A stretch of DNA of 49,730 bases from an uncultured bacterium (GTDB taxonomy: Bacteria; Cyanobacteriota; Vampirovibrionia; Gastranaerophilales; Gastranaerophilaceae), in the NCBI GenBank assembly GCA_950022495.1, contig CATLLJ010000008.1, positions 55,082 through 104,811 on the forward strand, in the 5' to 3' direction. This document shows, in pieces, positions 16,533-24,727 of this stretch. The notes under the pieces were generated by a model. It had not been told where the DNA came from. It was given only the letters and a program-made list of their open reading frames with translations, and searched no databases. Both the position numbers and the translations under genes were made by a program. Every line of letters begins with the position of its first letter. Within the stretch, counting starts at the first letter, position 1.

Positions 16533-16880
16533 TTAACTATGATTTTGTTGGTGCAATTCACCCCATTCACACATTTTATATAATATGGGAATAAAAGTTT
16601 CACCTTTCTCTGATAAACTATATTCAACTTTTGGCGGGATTTGAGGATATTCTTTTCTTATAACCAAATCGTCTTTTTCTAGTTCTTTTAAAGTATTACT
16701 TAACGTTTTATGGGAAACAAGTTTTAAGTACCTTTGCAATTCATTAAATCTGATAATCTTGTGTCGATAAATCGCATACAGAATTGTCAGCTTATATTTT
16801 CCGCTAACAAGTGATAATGTGTAATTAAAACCTGTTTTTTGAAAGCTTTCAATATTTTGTAAACAATTTTTTTCTTTCAT
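16533..16880 (-). CDS. HxlR-family transcriptional regulator
   Basis: This is a 115-residue winged-helix protein of the HxlR/MarR-like kind: FNYTLSLVSGKYKLTILYAI, then LKLVSHKTLSNTLKELEKDD (the recognition region) and VEYSLSEKGETFIPIL (wing). HxlR proteins often sense electrophiles or redox state through cysteines; Cys6 and Cys107 or so are candidates. It is divergent from, and directly abuts, a 5'-incomplete NTF2-like gene, which suggests that it regulated that gene. Confidence 0.9.
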   Translation of the reverse strand: MKEKNCLQNIESFQKTGFNYTLSLVSGKYKLTILYAIYRHKIIRFNELQRYLKLVSHKTLSNTLKELEKDDLVIRKEYPQIPPKVEYSLSEKGETFIPILYKMCEWGELHQQNHS

Positions 16881-17234
16881 TTTACAGTCGCATTTATTGC
16901 AGAAAAGTTTATTGAAGCTGTAAAAAACGGTAATAGTGAAATTGTAAAACCTTATTTTTATGAAAAAGCTTCATTTTTTGGTCAATTAAACAAAAAAGAA
17001 TATCAATCAGGTTCAATTCAATTATTTTATGAAACAATTGATAATATGGGCAGAGTTGGAGATGACTATATAGCAAGAGTTGATGTTTTAAATATTGAAA
17101 AAACAATTGCAACAGTTAGAGTTATTGAAGATAACTGGCATGGATACAAATTCACAGACTTGCTTATAATGAATAAAATCCAAGGCGAATGGAAAATTGT
17201 TGCTAAGGTTTATGATACATTATCGCAAGGTTAA
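16881..17234 (+). pseudogene. NTF2-like (lumazine-binding-like) protein missing its start
   Basis: The frame reads FIAEKFIEAVKNGNSEIVKP..., then YFYEKASFFGQ and ends KIQGEWKIVAKVYDTLSQ, the pattern of the small NTF2/SnoaL-like PF12893 family (about 120 residues). It is open upstream to 16863 but has no ATG, GTG or TTG in a sensible place, and it overlaps the HxlR start on the other strand. An in-frame ATG at 17046 would delete half the fold. About 10 N-terminal residues seem lost, so this is a truncated gene unless an ATT start is used. A terminator follows at 17258. Confidence 0.65.
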
Positions 17235-17257
17235 ATAAGGATATAGATAATAAAACT

Positions 17258-17284
17258 AAAAGACCTTTTTTAAGGTCTTTTTTA
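17258..17284. terminator. Terminator shared by NTF2-like gene and tRNA-Leu
   Basis: AAAAGACCTT-TTTT-AAGGTCTTTT, a 10-bp stem with A and T tails, usable in both directions. The tRNA-Leu gene comes in from the other strand. Confidence 0.85.
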
Positions 17285-17290
17285 AAATTT

Positions 17291-17370
17291 GTCGTAGGGG
17301 GGACTCGAACCCCCACAGATCTCTCCACACGCCCCTCAAGCGTGCGCGTCTACCATTCCGCCACTACGAC
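17291..17370 (-). tRNA. tRNA-Leu (GAG)
   Basis: Reading the minus strand, the acceptor stem is GTCGTAG/CTACGAC, the anticodon stem CACGC/GCGTG with loop TTGAGGG (anticodon GAG), a variable arm of leucine type, and the T arm GGGGGTTCGAGTCCCCC. No CCA is encoded. Its 5' 11-12 bases are duplicated twice upstream (see the tandem repeat). Confidence 0.93.
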
Positions 17371-17634
17371 CTATGTTTTATTTTTTATTATACTGTCAAT
17401 TTTCTGGTTTGTCTTCGCGGCGGATGTTCTTTCTAGAAGAACCCTCTCGGTAAACTTGACGTTTAGTCAACTTTCCCTGCGGCAGAGTGCCACTACGACC
17501 TATGTTTATTTTTTATTATACTGTCAATTTTCTGGTTTGTCTTCGCGGCGGATGTTCTTTCTAGAAGAACCCTCTCGGTAAACTTGACATTTAGTCAACT
17601 TTCCCTGCGGCAGAGTGCCACTACGACCTATGTT
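17360..17634. repeat. Tandem repeat of the tRNA-Leu upstream region
   Basis: Unit 1 is 17360-17488 (129 bases), unit 2 is 17489-17616 (128 bases), and 17617-17634 starts a third. The units differ by one T in a run and one G/A. Each starts with the tRNA-Leu 5' end (GCCACTACGACC on the plus strand), then a minus-strand TATAAT promoter, then a G+C-richer block with GTTCTTTCTAGAAGAAC. The promoter is therefore present twice. This and the tRNA fill the gene-free stretch 17235-17658. Confidence 0.93.
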
Positions 17635-17658
17635 CTTAATTGTAACATAAAATTTTTT

Positions 17659-18066
17659 CTAGTGCATCATCATCAAAAATTTCAACGCTAACAGTATTAA
17701 TAAGTACATTGGACAAATATTTAGTATCAATCCTGTTATAAATACAGCGGAATAAAAGGCCTGATGGTGCTCAAATAAATGCAATCCTAATTTGCCTTCT
17801 AGTCTATAATATTTGTCCTCAAATCTTGAACAAATTAATAATAAAAATATTGAACCTAATTGTATTTTATAAAAATCCAAAAATGGGATTATTACATGTT
17901 TTACTATGTATTCATAGAAAAATTTGTTCAAATCTGCACGCATACCTATTTCCGAGCCGGAAAGCAGCAATACAATTGCGAAATATGCTACAACTGCAAG
18001 ACTAAAATAGCCTATCAAAGATATTATATTCCACGTAATAAATTTTTTACATTTTATAATTCTCAT
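17659..18066 (-). CDS. Small membrane protein of unknown function
   Basis: This is a 135-residue protein with about four predicted helices (about 11-37, 58-80, 105-118 and 119-133), a charged cytoplasmic-type loop SRFEDKYYRLEGKLG, and a C-terminal MMMH. TATAAT lies exactly 6 bases before the ATG at 18066, with no Shine-Dalgarno: predicted leaderless. It is 12 bases downstream of the DUF3137 gene on the same strand but has its own promoter inside the end of that gene. No family was recognised. Confidence 0.7.
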   Translation of the reverse strand: MRIIKCKKFITWNIISLIGYFSLAVVAYFAIVLLLSGSEIGMRADLNKFFYEYIVKHVIIPFLDFYKIQLGSIFLLLICSRFEDKYYRLEGKLGLHLFEHHQAFYSAVFITGLILNICPMYLLILLALKFLMMMH

Positions 18067-18078
18067 GCAGCAATTATA

Positions 18079-19050
18079 TTACAAACCTGTTCGACTTGCC
18101 AAATTCAAAACATCTATAAATGACAATACCGATGCAAATTCATCAAATAAGCGTCTATATTGTGTAATATCATCAACTTTGCCAAATAAATGATTCATTT
18201 CAAATAAATCTTTATTAGTATTCAATAAAATAAGGATATTATTTTCGGATATAGAACAACTCATTTTTCGTACATTAAAACTTGTTTGAAGTTGCATAAA
18301 TCTGTTCAAAAAAGCCGTATTGAACAAATACCTTGCCTCTACCTGTCCATCACTATTAGGATTCTTTTGCACGTATAAATTATATTTTTTATTGAAGTTT
18401 TCATATTCCAGAACAACTTTTTCATATCCTTTTGGAATTTTATTAATTAAAGATTTTGAATAAATTAATACTTTTGCATTTATTTTTTTCTGCATTTTAA
18501 AGTGCATTGCTACACCTTTAAATAAATCTGTTGTTTCTAATTTCCCATTTTCCCGCTTTATTGTATGCTCAAGTTCAGTTTCATCAATCTTAAATTCAAC
18601 ATTATTATACTCACCATTAAAAAAATCATCTGTTTGTGAATATGTAACATTATCAGAAAAAAGTCCTGACATATTATAAACTGTCAAAGGTATTTTAATT
18701 TTACGATATCGAATATTTTCAGAAAAAACTTTCAAAAGTTTAGGAAATAAAGTCCTTTTAACAGAACGTTGATAACTTTTATTAGCAATATTTATTGCTA
18801 TAAAAATATATGCGATCAAAAGAAAAACACCAAACCAAAAATGAATTTCAAGATTGTCAATATAATTTCTTTCTCTTTTCCCTGGAGTAAAACCAAGTAA
18901 AAACGCTATTAAATATTCTTTTAAATTTGATGTATATAAAACACGACGTTCAGAATGTTGTATATTTTCCCAATGTGAAAGTTCTTTTTCCATGATTTGT
19001 GCAAATTTAATTGCAAAATCATTTTTATACTTATCCATACAGGTATACAT
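18079..19050 (-). CDS. DUF3137-family membrane protein
   Basis: This is a 323-residue protein with a membrane helix at about 70-90 (HFWFGVFLLIAYIFIAINIA). The DUF3137 region follows: YSQTDDFFNGEYNNVEFKIDETELEH, then DLFKGVAMHFKMQKKINAKVL and later SCSISENNILILLNTNKDLFE. The function of DUF3137 is unknown. It starts 8 bases after flgC and reads as the last gene of the flagellar rod operon, though this may be only co-transcription. GGAAGG 11 bases before ATG 19050 supports that start. Confidence 0.8.
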   Translation of the reverse strand: MYTCMDKYKNDFAIKFAQIMEKELSHWENIQHSERRVLYTSNLKEYLIAFLLGFTPGKRERNYIDNLEIHFWFGVFLLIAYIFIAINIANKSYQRSVKRTLFPKLLKVFSENIRYRKIKIPLTVYNMSGLFSDNVTYSQTDDFFNGEYNNVEFKIDETELEHTIKRENGKLETTDLFKGVAMHFKMQKKINAKVLIYSKSLINKIPKGYEKVVLEYENFNKKYNLYVQKNPNSDGQVEARYLFNTAFLNRFMQLQTSFNVRKMSCSISENNILILLNTNKDLFEMNHLFGKVDDITQYRRLFDEFASVLSFIDVLNLASRTGL

Positions 19051-19058
19051 CGAAGAAA

Positions 19059-19502
19059 TTACCTTCCGATTTCAATTGCTTTTTGTGCCATTGATTTAGA
19101 AATACTTACTAAGGCAAGGTTTGCTTCATAAGCTCGCTGAGCCATTAAAGCATCAGCAATATCAACCATAGCATTTACGTTAGAAGCTCGGATATAACCA
19201 TTTTCATCAGCATCAGGGTGACCCGGTTTGTAAATTTTTGCACCTAAAGTCGGATCTTCTACAACACCTGAAAAATTAACTCCGCCTTGAAGATACGGTA
19301 ATGTTCCAACTCCAAAAACATCTTCTTTCATACTGTTCATTACACCATGAAAAGAAATATCGTCTTTTGCATTTAATACAGGAATTTTTCTTACATAATT
19401 CGGAGTATCAAGGTTTGCGATGTTTTTTGCGTGAACATCAATTCTTTTACCATGAACTTTTAATGCATTTGCACCTATATCAATTGATTCCATTAAACCC
19501 AT
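19059..19502 (-). CDS. flgC: Flagellar basal-body rod protein FlgC
   Basis: At 147 residues this is normal FlgC length. FlgC forms part of the proximal rod in the periplasm and is exported by the flagellar type III apparatus. Signatures are ALKVHGKRIDVHAKNIANLDTP near the N-terminus and ANLALVSISKSMAQKAIEIG at the C-terminus, the paired helices of rod proteins; GHPDADENGYIRASNVN is the FlgC-typical segment. GGAGG lies 11 bases upstream. It follows flgB by 19 bases. Confidence 0.95.
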   Translation of the reverse strand: MGLMESIDIGANALKVHGKRIDVHAKNIANLDTPNYVRKIPVLNAKDDISFHGVMNSMKEDVFGVGTLPYLQGGVNFSGVVEDPTLGAKIYKPGHPDADENGYIRASNVNAMVDIADALMAQRAYEANLALVSISKSMAQKAIEIGR

Positions 19503-19521
19503 TTATATCACCGCCTCCAAA

Positions 19522-19869
19522 TTATTTACCAACATTAATTACTGTTTTCATCTGTGTAACAATATTAGACATCCTTCTTGTTGCCATAGAATAAAGAATT
19601 GAATTCTCCTGCATTTGTAATAATTCATTAGCAGGATTAACAGGATCTTCTGTTTGTTCTGTCACAATAGCAGAAGGTCCGAGCTTTTCTGACAATCTTG
19701 TTTCTAACGGACTATTCATAGTACTCAAATATTGCCCGAAACTTATATCCTGTCTGATATAACCCGGAGTATCAACGTTAGCGACATTTGATCCTAAAGC
19801 TCTCTGTCTTTGAGAAATCAAATCCATCATCAATGAAACTTTACCCATACTGTCTAAAGAAGTATACAT
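19522..19869 (-). CDS. flgB: Flagellar basal-body rod protein FlgB
   Basis: This is a 115-residue protein of the FlgB kind. The N-terminal helix LMMDLISQRQRALGSNVANVDTPGYIRQDISF carries the rod-protein ANVDTPGY motif (here about residues 31-38), and the C-terminus NSILYSMATRRMSNIVTQMKTVI forms the pairing helix. It is slightly shorter than the common 130 residues. It is placed between flgG-like and flgC genes, the order expected for a rod operon. Confidence 0.93.
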   Translation of the reverse strand: MYTSLDSMGKVSLMMDLISQRQRALGSNVANVDTPGYIRQDISFGQYLSTMNSPLETRLSEKLGPSAIVTEQTEDPVNPANELLQMQENSILYSMATRRMSNIVTQMKTVINVGK

Positions 19870-19894
19870 TATATTTTACACCTTTCAGTTATTC

Positions 19895-20611
19895 TTAACC
19901 TTCTCTAATATTAATTGACTTGTTATACATTTGATCTGCAAGCTTAAGCATTTGCATACTTGCAAGCATTGAGGCATTAAGTCTTAATAAATCTGTTGCG
20001 GATTGATAAACACTTACATTTGCTCTTTCAAGATTATTTTGCTTGATGGATTCATGTCCTTTTACCAATCTTCCTTCACCGGCATCTTCAGTTGCAATCA
20101 ATCTGTTCATATCAGATGTTTTCATACCATCCGGATTATCAAATCTTATCAACGGAATTGTACCGACCTTTGTTGCTTTATCTCCGCGGTTATCGTAAAC
20201 CATAACATCACCGTTTGTTTTAATAGTGAATTTGTAGCAGTTTGTAGGGATTTTAATACCTTCACCGACAATCCATCCATCACTTGTTGTTAGATAACCA
20301 TTTTTACCCTGCCTGAAAGAACCGTCTCTTGTGTATTGAACTTCACCTGATGGAGAAACTACAGGAATAAAACCAGGTCCGTCAATTGCCACATCATAAG
20401 GGTTGCTTGTTATTCTGATTGAACCCTGAGAATAATCAGTTCTGACAGTACCTGTAAGATAACCGTCTTCTCTCAATATTTGTTCAAACGTTACTTTTTT
20501 ATAACCGTTTGTTTGAGTATTAGATAAATTATTTGCAATCTCACCAAAACGCTCAAATTGGATAAGAGCGTTATTTGTACCTTTTGAAATTATTGCTTGT
20601 AAATTATACAT
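19895..20611 (-). CDS. flgG: Flagellar rod protein, FlgG/FlgF family
   Basis: This 238-residue distal-rod protein has an N-terminal GEIANNLSNTQTNGYKKVTF helix motif, then YTRDGSFRQGKNGYLTTSDG, the hallmark of FlgG/FlgF, and a C-terminal rod helix (ATDLLRLNASMLASMQMLKL). FlgG was preferred because it follows a more diverged FlgF-like gene and keeps the GYLTTSDGW block; the two are hard to separate by eye. GAGG precedes the ATG by about 8 bases. It lies 14 bases after the first gene of the operon. Confidence 0.88.
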   Translation of the reverse strand: MYNLQAIISKGTNNALIQFERFGEIANNLSNTQTNGYKKVTFEQILREDGYLTGTVRTDYSQGSIRITSNPYDVAIDGPGFIPVVSPSGEVQYTRDGSFRQGKNGYLTTSDGWIVGEGIKIPTNCYKFTIKTNGDVMVYDNRGDKATKVGTIPLIRFDNPDGMKTSDMNRLIATEDAGEGRLVKGHESIKQNNLERANVSVYQSATDLLRLNASMLASMQMLKLADQMYNKSINIREG

Positions 20612-20625
20612 CTTTAAACCTCATG

Positions 20626-21324
20626 TTATGACGCTGAACTTAATTGGGAAATTGTTTTACCTAATACTGAATTTTGAAGCATAAACATTTGTCTGTTAGC
20701 ATCAAAATTTTTCATAATCGGCATCATTTTTATAAATTCTTCTTGCAATGCCACATTAGAATACTCGTTGTACCCTTGTTTAACATTTGGGTCCATAACT
20801 GCAATTCCATTTGCATCCACAACACCAATACTGCCAATTTTAACAAGTTTATGTGTTTCAGGATTAAAAATAGTTATTTTACCTGCCTTATCAATTTTAA
20901 CCTGTTTCAAATCCTGCGGTATAAACGGAAATTTTATCGGAACACCGGCATTTGATAAAACTTTAGCATCTTCAAGATTTAATAAGGTTCCGTCTTTGCC
21001 TATCTTAAAACGACCGTCACGGGTTAATTTCACGCCATTTTCAGTTTCAGTTTGAAAATAGCCTTTATTTGCAAGAGCAATATCAAGAGGATTTGGAGAA
21101 ACCGAAATACGACCGACTTTATCATCTCTTGTGGTTGATAGTGCATGCACACCAAGATATTCCGCAAAAGAAGAAACAACAGCTTCTTTTCTTTGATAAC
21201 CAACTTTGTCAAAGCCGCCGACATTTTCGTTGCTTATTCCAATAAGTTCACTATCAAGGTGCATTGCCCTGATAGATGCGGTCAAACCGCTGTCATTGAA
21301 AAATATTCCACTGTTTAATCGCAT
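20626..21324 (-). CDS. flgF: Flagellar rod protein, FlgF/FlgG family
   Basis: This 232-residue protein is the first gene of the rod operon. The ATG at 21324 (MRLNSGIFFNDSGLTAS) has AGAGGT upstream; the longer frame to 21405 was rejected. Family features are ISNENVGGFDKVGYQRKEAV at the N-terminus (a variant of the NNLAN-x-NTxGYK motif), LTRDGRFKIGKDGTLLNLED, and a C-terminal ANRQMFMLQNSVLGKTISQL helix. It is more diverged than the next gene. Confidence 0.85.
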   Translation of the reverse strand: MRLNSGIFFNDSGLTASIRAMHLDSELIGISNENVGGFDKVGYQRKEAVVSSFAEYLGVHALSTTRDDKVGRISVSPNPLDIALANKGYFQTETENGVKLTRDGRFKIGKDGTLLNLEDAKVLSNAGVPIKFPFIPQDLKQVKIDKAGKITIFNPETHKLVKIGSIGVVDANGIAVMDPNVKQGYNEYSNVALQEEFIKMMPIMKNFDANRQMFMLQNSVLGKTISQLSSAS

Positions 21325-21626
21325 TCTACTACCTCTAACATGCTTATTCATTATATATTGTCGAACATTTTGATAGATTTTTTCAACGTTTTTGACAAAA
21401 ATCATCTATTTGTAGGACTTTTGCATGTATTTAATGAGGATTAAAAAAAAGTCAACAAGACAAAAAGAAAGTCTCATCAAATTGATAAGACTTATAAATA
21501 TACATTTACCCCACCTGTATGTTATCACATATTTAATTCTTTGTCAAGTCTTATATTTTTATGAATTTATTTTCCTAGTCCTAATAACTGATTGATGTAT
21601 TTGGAATTATAGTGTAAAATATCATT
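21325..21626. other. Divergent control region, flagellar operon and 21627 gene
   Basis: There is no gene in these 302 bases. On the minus strand TATATAAT lies about 30 bases before the first rod gene (near 21350-21357) as a -10 candidate. On the plus strand TAAAAT (21615-21620) ends 6 bases before ATG 21627. An imperfect inverted repeat AAGTCT...AGACTT (about 21469-21493) may be a terminator or operator. No sigma-28 type site was seen. Confidence 0.5.
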
Positions 21627-22550
21627 ATGAAAAAGATTAGATTATTTTTAATACTTTTCATATTAGCATTAATCCCTTGTATTTCAGAAGTTAGAGCAGA
21701 AGATATTGATAATTTGCCAAAAACAATAGTTTTTGTTTATCATATTCCTGACGATGAACCTGAAGTTCAAGAGGATAATACTGCTCAGGAAGAAGTTCCT
21801 GAAGATATAGTATCTGATGATGTTACAGCAGATACTTCAAGAAAACCTTCGGATGAAGAAAATTTATCAGAAGAAGAGAATGATGAAGAATACACTGCCG
21901 AAGATGAACTCGATAACCTTTATTCAGATGTACTTCAAGGTTACGCACAGTATACGGAAGACGAAGAAAATACTATTTCTCTTGAAGATTTAACTGATGA
22001 AATTTTAACAGTTAACATAAGAAGACCTTTCAGGGTTCAAAGTGAAAAATTTTCGTATTCACCTGATACGTCCTTAAAATTCAACAACAACCTGTACTCA
22101 AAATATACAGGAGCAGAGTATAATATTTCTCCGTTATCAAGTACTAATTACAGACAAAAAGGCGGATTTAGTGCCGGAACAATGTATAATCAATGTATTG
22201 ATTACGGTGAATTTGAACAGTCATCCGGCATATTTTCAAAATACTCATATAAAAATTTTGCTGTAAGTACAGCATATATGAAAACAGTTAATTCAACTAA
22301 TAATAATTATAACGACAATTTTTATTTTTCACCGGAATGGCGGTTAAATCAATACATCTCATTAAAAGAAACTCTATCTGCTGATATTACAAGAGAAAGC
22401 AGAAAAGCAGAATTTATGATTTCAATAAATCCGTTTGGGAATAAAGACGAAGACAGACTTCGGCTTGAATTAGGTGCTAACCAAACTTATGATTATAATA
22501 ATGTGGTACTGAGAAATCAGGTTAAATTTTCGACCAGATTTAAATTGTAA
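21627..22550 (+). CDS. Exported protein, probable outer-membrane beta structure
   Basis: This is a 307-residue protein with a signal peptide (about 1-24, MKKIRLFLILFILALIPCIS). Residues about 40-110 are very acidic (Glu/Asp-rich with PSDEENLSEEENDEE). The C-terminal 160 residues alternate aromatic and polar residues (YSYKNFAVSTAYMKTV, NFYFSPEWRLNQYISLKETL, LELGANQTYDYNNV) and end KFSTRFKL, which resembles a small outer-membrane barrel or lipid-A-type porin end. TAAAAT lies exactly 6 bases before the ATG (leaderless). No named family; barrel by inference. Confidence 0.7.
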   Translation: MKKIRLFLILFILALIPCISEVRAEDIDNLPKTIVFVYHIPDDEPEVQEDNTAQEEVPEDIVSDDVTADTSRKPSDEENLSEEENDEEYTAEDELDNLYSDVLQGYAQYTEDEENTISLEDLTDEILTVNIRRPFRVQSEKFSYSPDTSLKFNNNLYSKYTGAEYNISPLSSTNYRQKGGFSAGTMYNQCIDYGEFEQSSGIFSKYSYKNFAVSTAYMKTVNSTNNNYNDNFYFSPEWRLNQYISLKETLSADITRESRKAEFMISINPFGNKDEDRLRLELGANQTYDYNNVVLRNQVKFSTRFKL

Positions 22551-22615
22551 ATTTCTAAAAACATTTTTGTCCGAAAGCTAAATTTTGTTTATAATTGAAA
22601 CAAGAGGACTTAATT

Positions 22616-23071
22616 TTGGTAATAGAAAATTCTAATCCGGAAAAACAAATTCAAAAGAAAAGAAAACGCAGTAAAAAAATTGGTTTTTATTATTCGTTTC
22701 TAACTTTTGCGTTGATTTTCTGTCTGATTCAAATAGGATATGGAGCTATTTTGAATGTGACAAAGATTATTTCCTATCAAGGTAAAATGGTTACATTGAA
22801 AAATCTTTTAAAATCTGCACAGATGAGAAATCAGGATTTAAAATCCGAAAAAAAGATGGTTACATCTGATAACAGTCTTGAAGGTATTGCCAGAAATAAT
22901 TTAAAAATGGCAGGCGAGGATGAGGTTTTGATTATAATAAATAAAAAAGTTGAAACTCCTAAAAAGAAAAAATCTGTCTGGAAATTTAAAGGATTTAATA
23001 ATAAAAATAAAACAAAAGAAGTCGAACCTGCAAGTCAGATTTATATTCCGCAAGAAGTTGTTGAAGAGTAG
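22616..23071 (+). CDS. DivIC/FtsB-like septum formation initiator protein
   Basis: This is a 151-residue protein. A basic N-terminus is followed by a membrane helix (about 26-50, FYYSFLTFALIFCLIQIGYG), then a coiled coil (TLKNLLKSAQMRNQDLKSEK) and SLEGIARNNLKMAGEDEVLI, the AREELxMxxPGE-type end of the FtsB/DivIC family (PF04977). It should bridge divisome proteins at the inner membrane. TTG at 22616 was chosen: AGAGGA lies 8 bases upstream, while the TTG at 22595 overlaps a TATAAT. The Lys-rich tail is variable. It is followed by the TPR gene after 13 bases. Confidence 0.8.
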   Translation: MVIENSNPEKQIQKKRKRSKKIGFYYSFLTFALIFCLIQIGYGAILNVTKIISYQGKMVTLKNLLKSAQMRNQDLKSEKKMVTSDNSLEGIARNNLKMAGEDEVLIIINKKVETPKKKKSVWKFKGFNNKNKTKEVEPASQIYIPQEVVEE

Positions 23072-23084
23072 AAATGGATAAATT

Positions 23085-24659
23085 ATGGAAGAGAAACAGA
23101 GTTTACAATATATAAAACAAGCATTTGAATTAAGAGAACAAAAATATTATAAACCGGCAATAGAACTTTTATACAAAGCTCTTGAACTGGAAAATGATAA
23201 TATTGAAATCTTATTCCAGATAGGTGAATTGTATTTCTTGATTACTAATTATACAAGAGCAATACAATATCTTGAAAAAGTTTTAACAATTAATCCAAAC
23301 CACCCTGCGAGTTTAAAACTTACCCGCACAATCAAAGAACGTCAGGGAAATTTAAACGATGTTTTAGAAATTTCGCAGCAATTATTTGAAAACAATCCTA
23401 ACTCTGATAATTTAAAAGAATTAATCAAAATTCTGGCAAAATTGAAATTATTTGACGAAATTAGCAAATATGAAAATTCTGAATATTTTAACACTGAAGT
23501 AAAAATTGAATGTGCAAATGCATTTTACCTGAACGGAGAAATTGCACAGGCAAGAGAACTTCTGGCATCTTGTGAAGAAGACAATGAAGAAGTTTTATTA
23601 CTCAAAGGAAAAATAAAATTTGATGAAGGGAATTTAGAAGAATCCAAAGAAATTTTCTCAAAAATCGGCAAAAATTCACAGAACGCTGAAGTTCTAAATT
23701 TTCTGGGACTATTTGAACTGGAAAATATGAATTTTGTAGAAGCAATAAAAGATTTTTCTAAAGCTTCAAATTTAGACAATTCAAATTCTAAATATATATA
23801 TAATCTTGCAAATGCATATTTCTATAACGGATGGTTAGAAGAAGCTCAAAAAGCATATTTAAAAGCTTTGTATTTAAACCCTGATAATCTTGATTACAGA
23901 TATTCACTTGCATATTTATACTTTGATAAAAAAGATTATCCGCGTGCTCTAAAAGAAGTGGATGCGATATTAGACAGCCAGCCTGAACATTCTCAAGCAC
24001 GGGTTTTAAAAGGTTTACTTCTTGCACAAAATAAAAATTATATTGAAGCTAAAGATATTCTTGAAGACAACCTTAAAAAAGGATTTGATGATGATTTTAC
24101 TAAAATTTCATTAGCAGGAATTTACGCAGACTTGAATATTTTTGATAAAGCCAAAAATTTAATTAATGATGTAATTTCTAAAAATCCTGAAAACCTTAAT
24201 TATCTAAATGATTTGGCAGAAATTTATATCAAAGAAAAAAACTATGATAAAGCCTTAGAAATTGCTGAAAAAATTCTTGAAATAAATTCAAATTATATTT
24301 GCGGAGATATTCTTGGAGCAAAAGCCGCATTTTTAAAAGAGGATTACGAAAATGCAAAATCTTATGCTCAAGATGCAATTTCATTAGACATTAATTGCTC
24401 CGAAGGCTACTATTATCTGGCTCTTGTCAGAGAAAAAACAGATGATTTGGAAGAAGCCGTAGAATGCATGAAACGAGCTATTCTGTATGATTTGAACAAT
24501 CCTAAATACTATGCCAAAATGAGCGAATTTTATAAGGCACAAGAAGATTACAAAACTGCTTTAGAATATATTTCCGAAGCAGAAAATCTTGATAGTTCAA
24601 ACGAATATAAGTTTATGTATTCAGAATTAGTTAAACTAAACAGAAAAAAGAAAAATTAA
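23085..24659 (+). CDS. Long TPR-repeat protein
   Basis: This 524-residue protein is made almost entirely of tetratricopeptide repeats, about 13 by eye: for example KPAIELLYKALELENDNIEI, TRAIQYLEKVLTINPNHPAS, EEAQKAYLKALYLNPDNLDY and EEAVECMKRAILYDLNNPKY. There is no signal peptide and no catalytic domain. It is probably a scaffold or adaptor. It is co-transcribed with the DivIC-like gene (13-base gap), so a role linked to the cell envelope or division is possible. It differs from the TPR protein at 7385, which has a long disordered N-terminus. Confidence 0.9.
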   Translation: MEEKQSLQYIKQAFELREQKYYKPAIELLYKALELENDNIEILFQIGELYFLITNYTRAIQYLEKVLTINPNHPASLKLTRTIKERQGNLNDVLEISQQLFENNPNSDNLKELIKILAKLKLFDEISKYENSEYFNTEVKIECANAFYLNGEIAQARELLASCEEDNEEVLLLKGKIKFDEGNLEESKEIFSKIGKNSQNAEVLNFLGLFELENMNFVEAIKDFSKASNLDNSNSKYIYNLANAYFYNGWLEEAQKAYLKALYLNPDNLDYRYSLAYLYFDKKDYPRALKEVDAILDSQPEHSQARVLKGLLLAQNKNYIEAKDILEDNLKKGFDDDFTKISLAGIYADLNIFDKAKNLINDVISKNPENLNYLNDLAEIYIKEKNYDKALEIAEKILEINSNYICGDILGAKAAFLKEDYENAKSYAQDAISLDINCSEGYYYLALVREKTDDLEEAVECMKRAILYDLNNPKYYAKMSEFYKAQEDYKTALEYISEAENLDSSNEYKFMYSELVKLNRKKKN

Positions 24660-24727
24660 TTTGCCTTCCCTAAAAACATGATTATAATACATATTATAAA
24701 AATTTGATTAGGGAGGTTTGAGGTAGT

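Noticed and set aside
17342-17581. 79-residue frame over the tRNA-Leu repeats
   Set aside because: It is a by-product of the 129-bp tandem repeat and overlaps the tRNA gene.
17360-17634. Possible CRISPR-like array
   Set aside because: The repeats are 128-129 bp with no spacers and no cas genes; it is a simple tandem duplication.
24662-24718. CCTTCCCTAA and TTAGGGAGG pair as a ribosome-site-masking hairpin before 24728
   Set aside because: TATAAT-like promoter sequences lie between the arms, so the left arm is probably not on the transcript.
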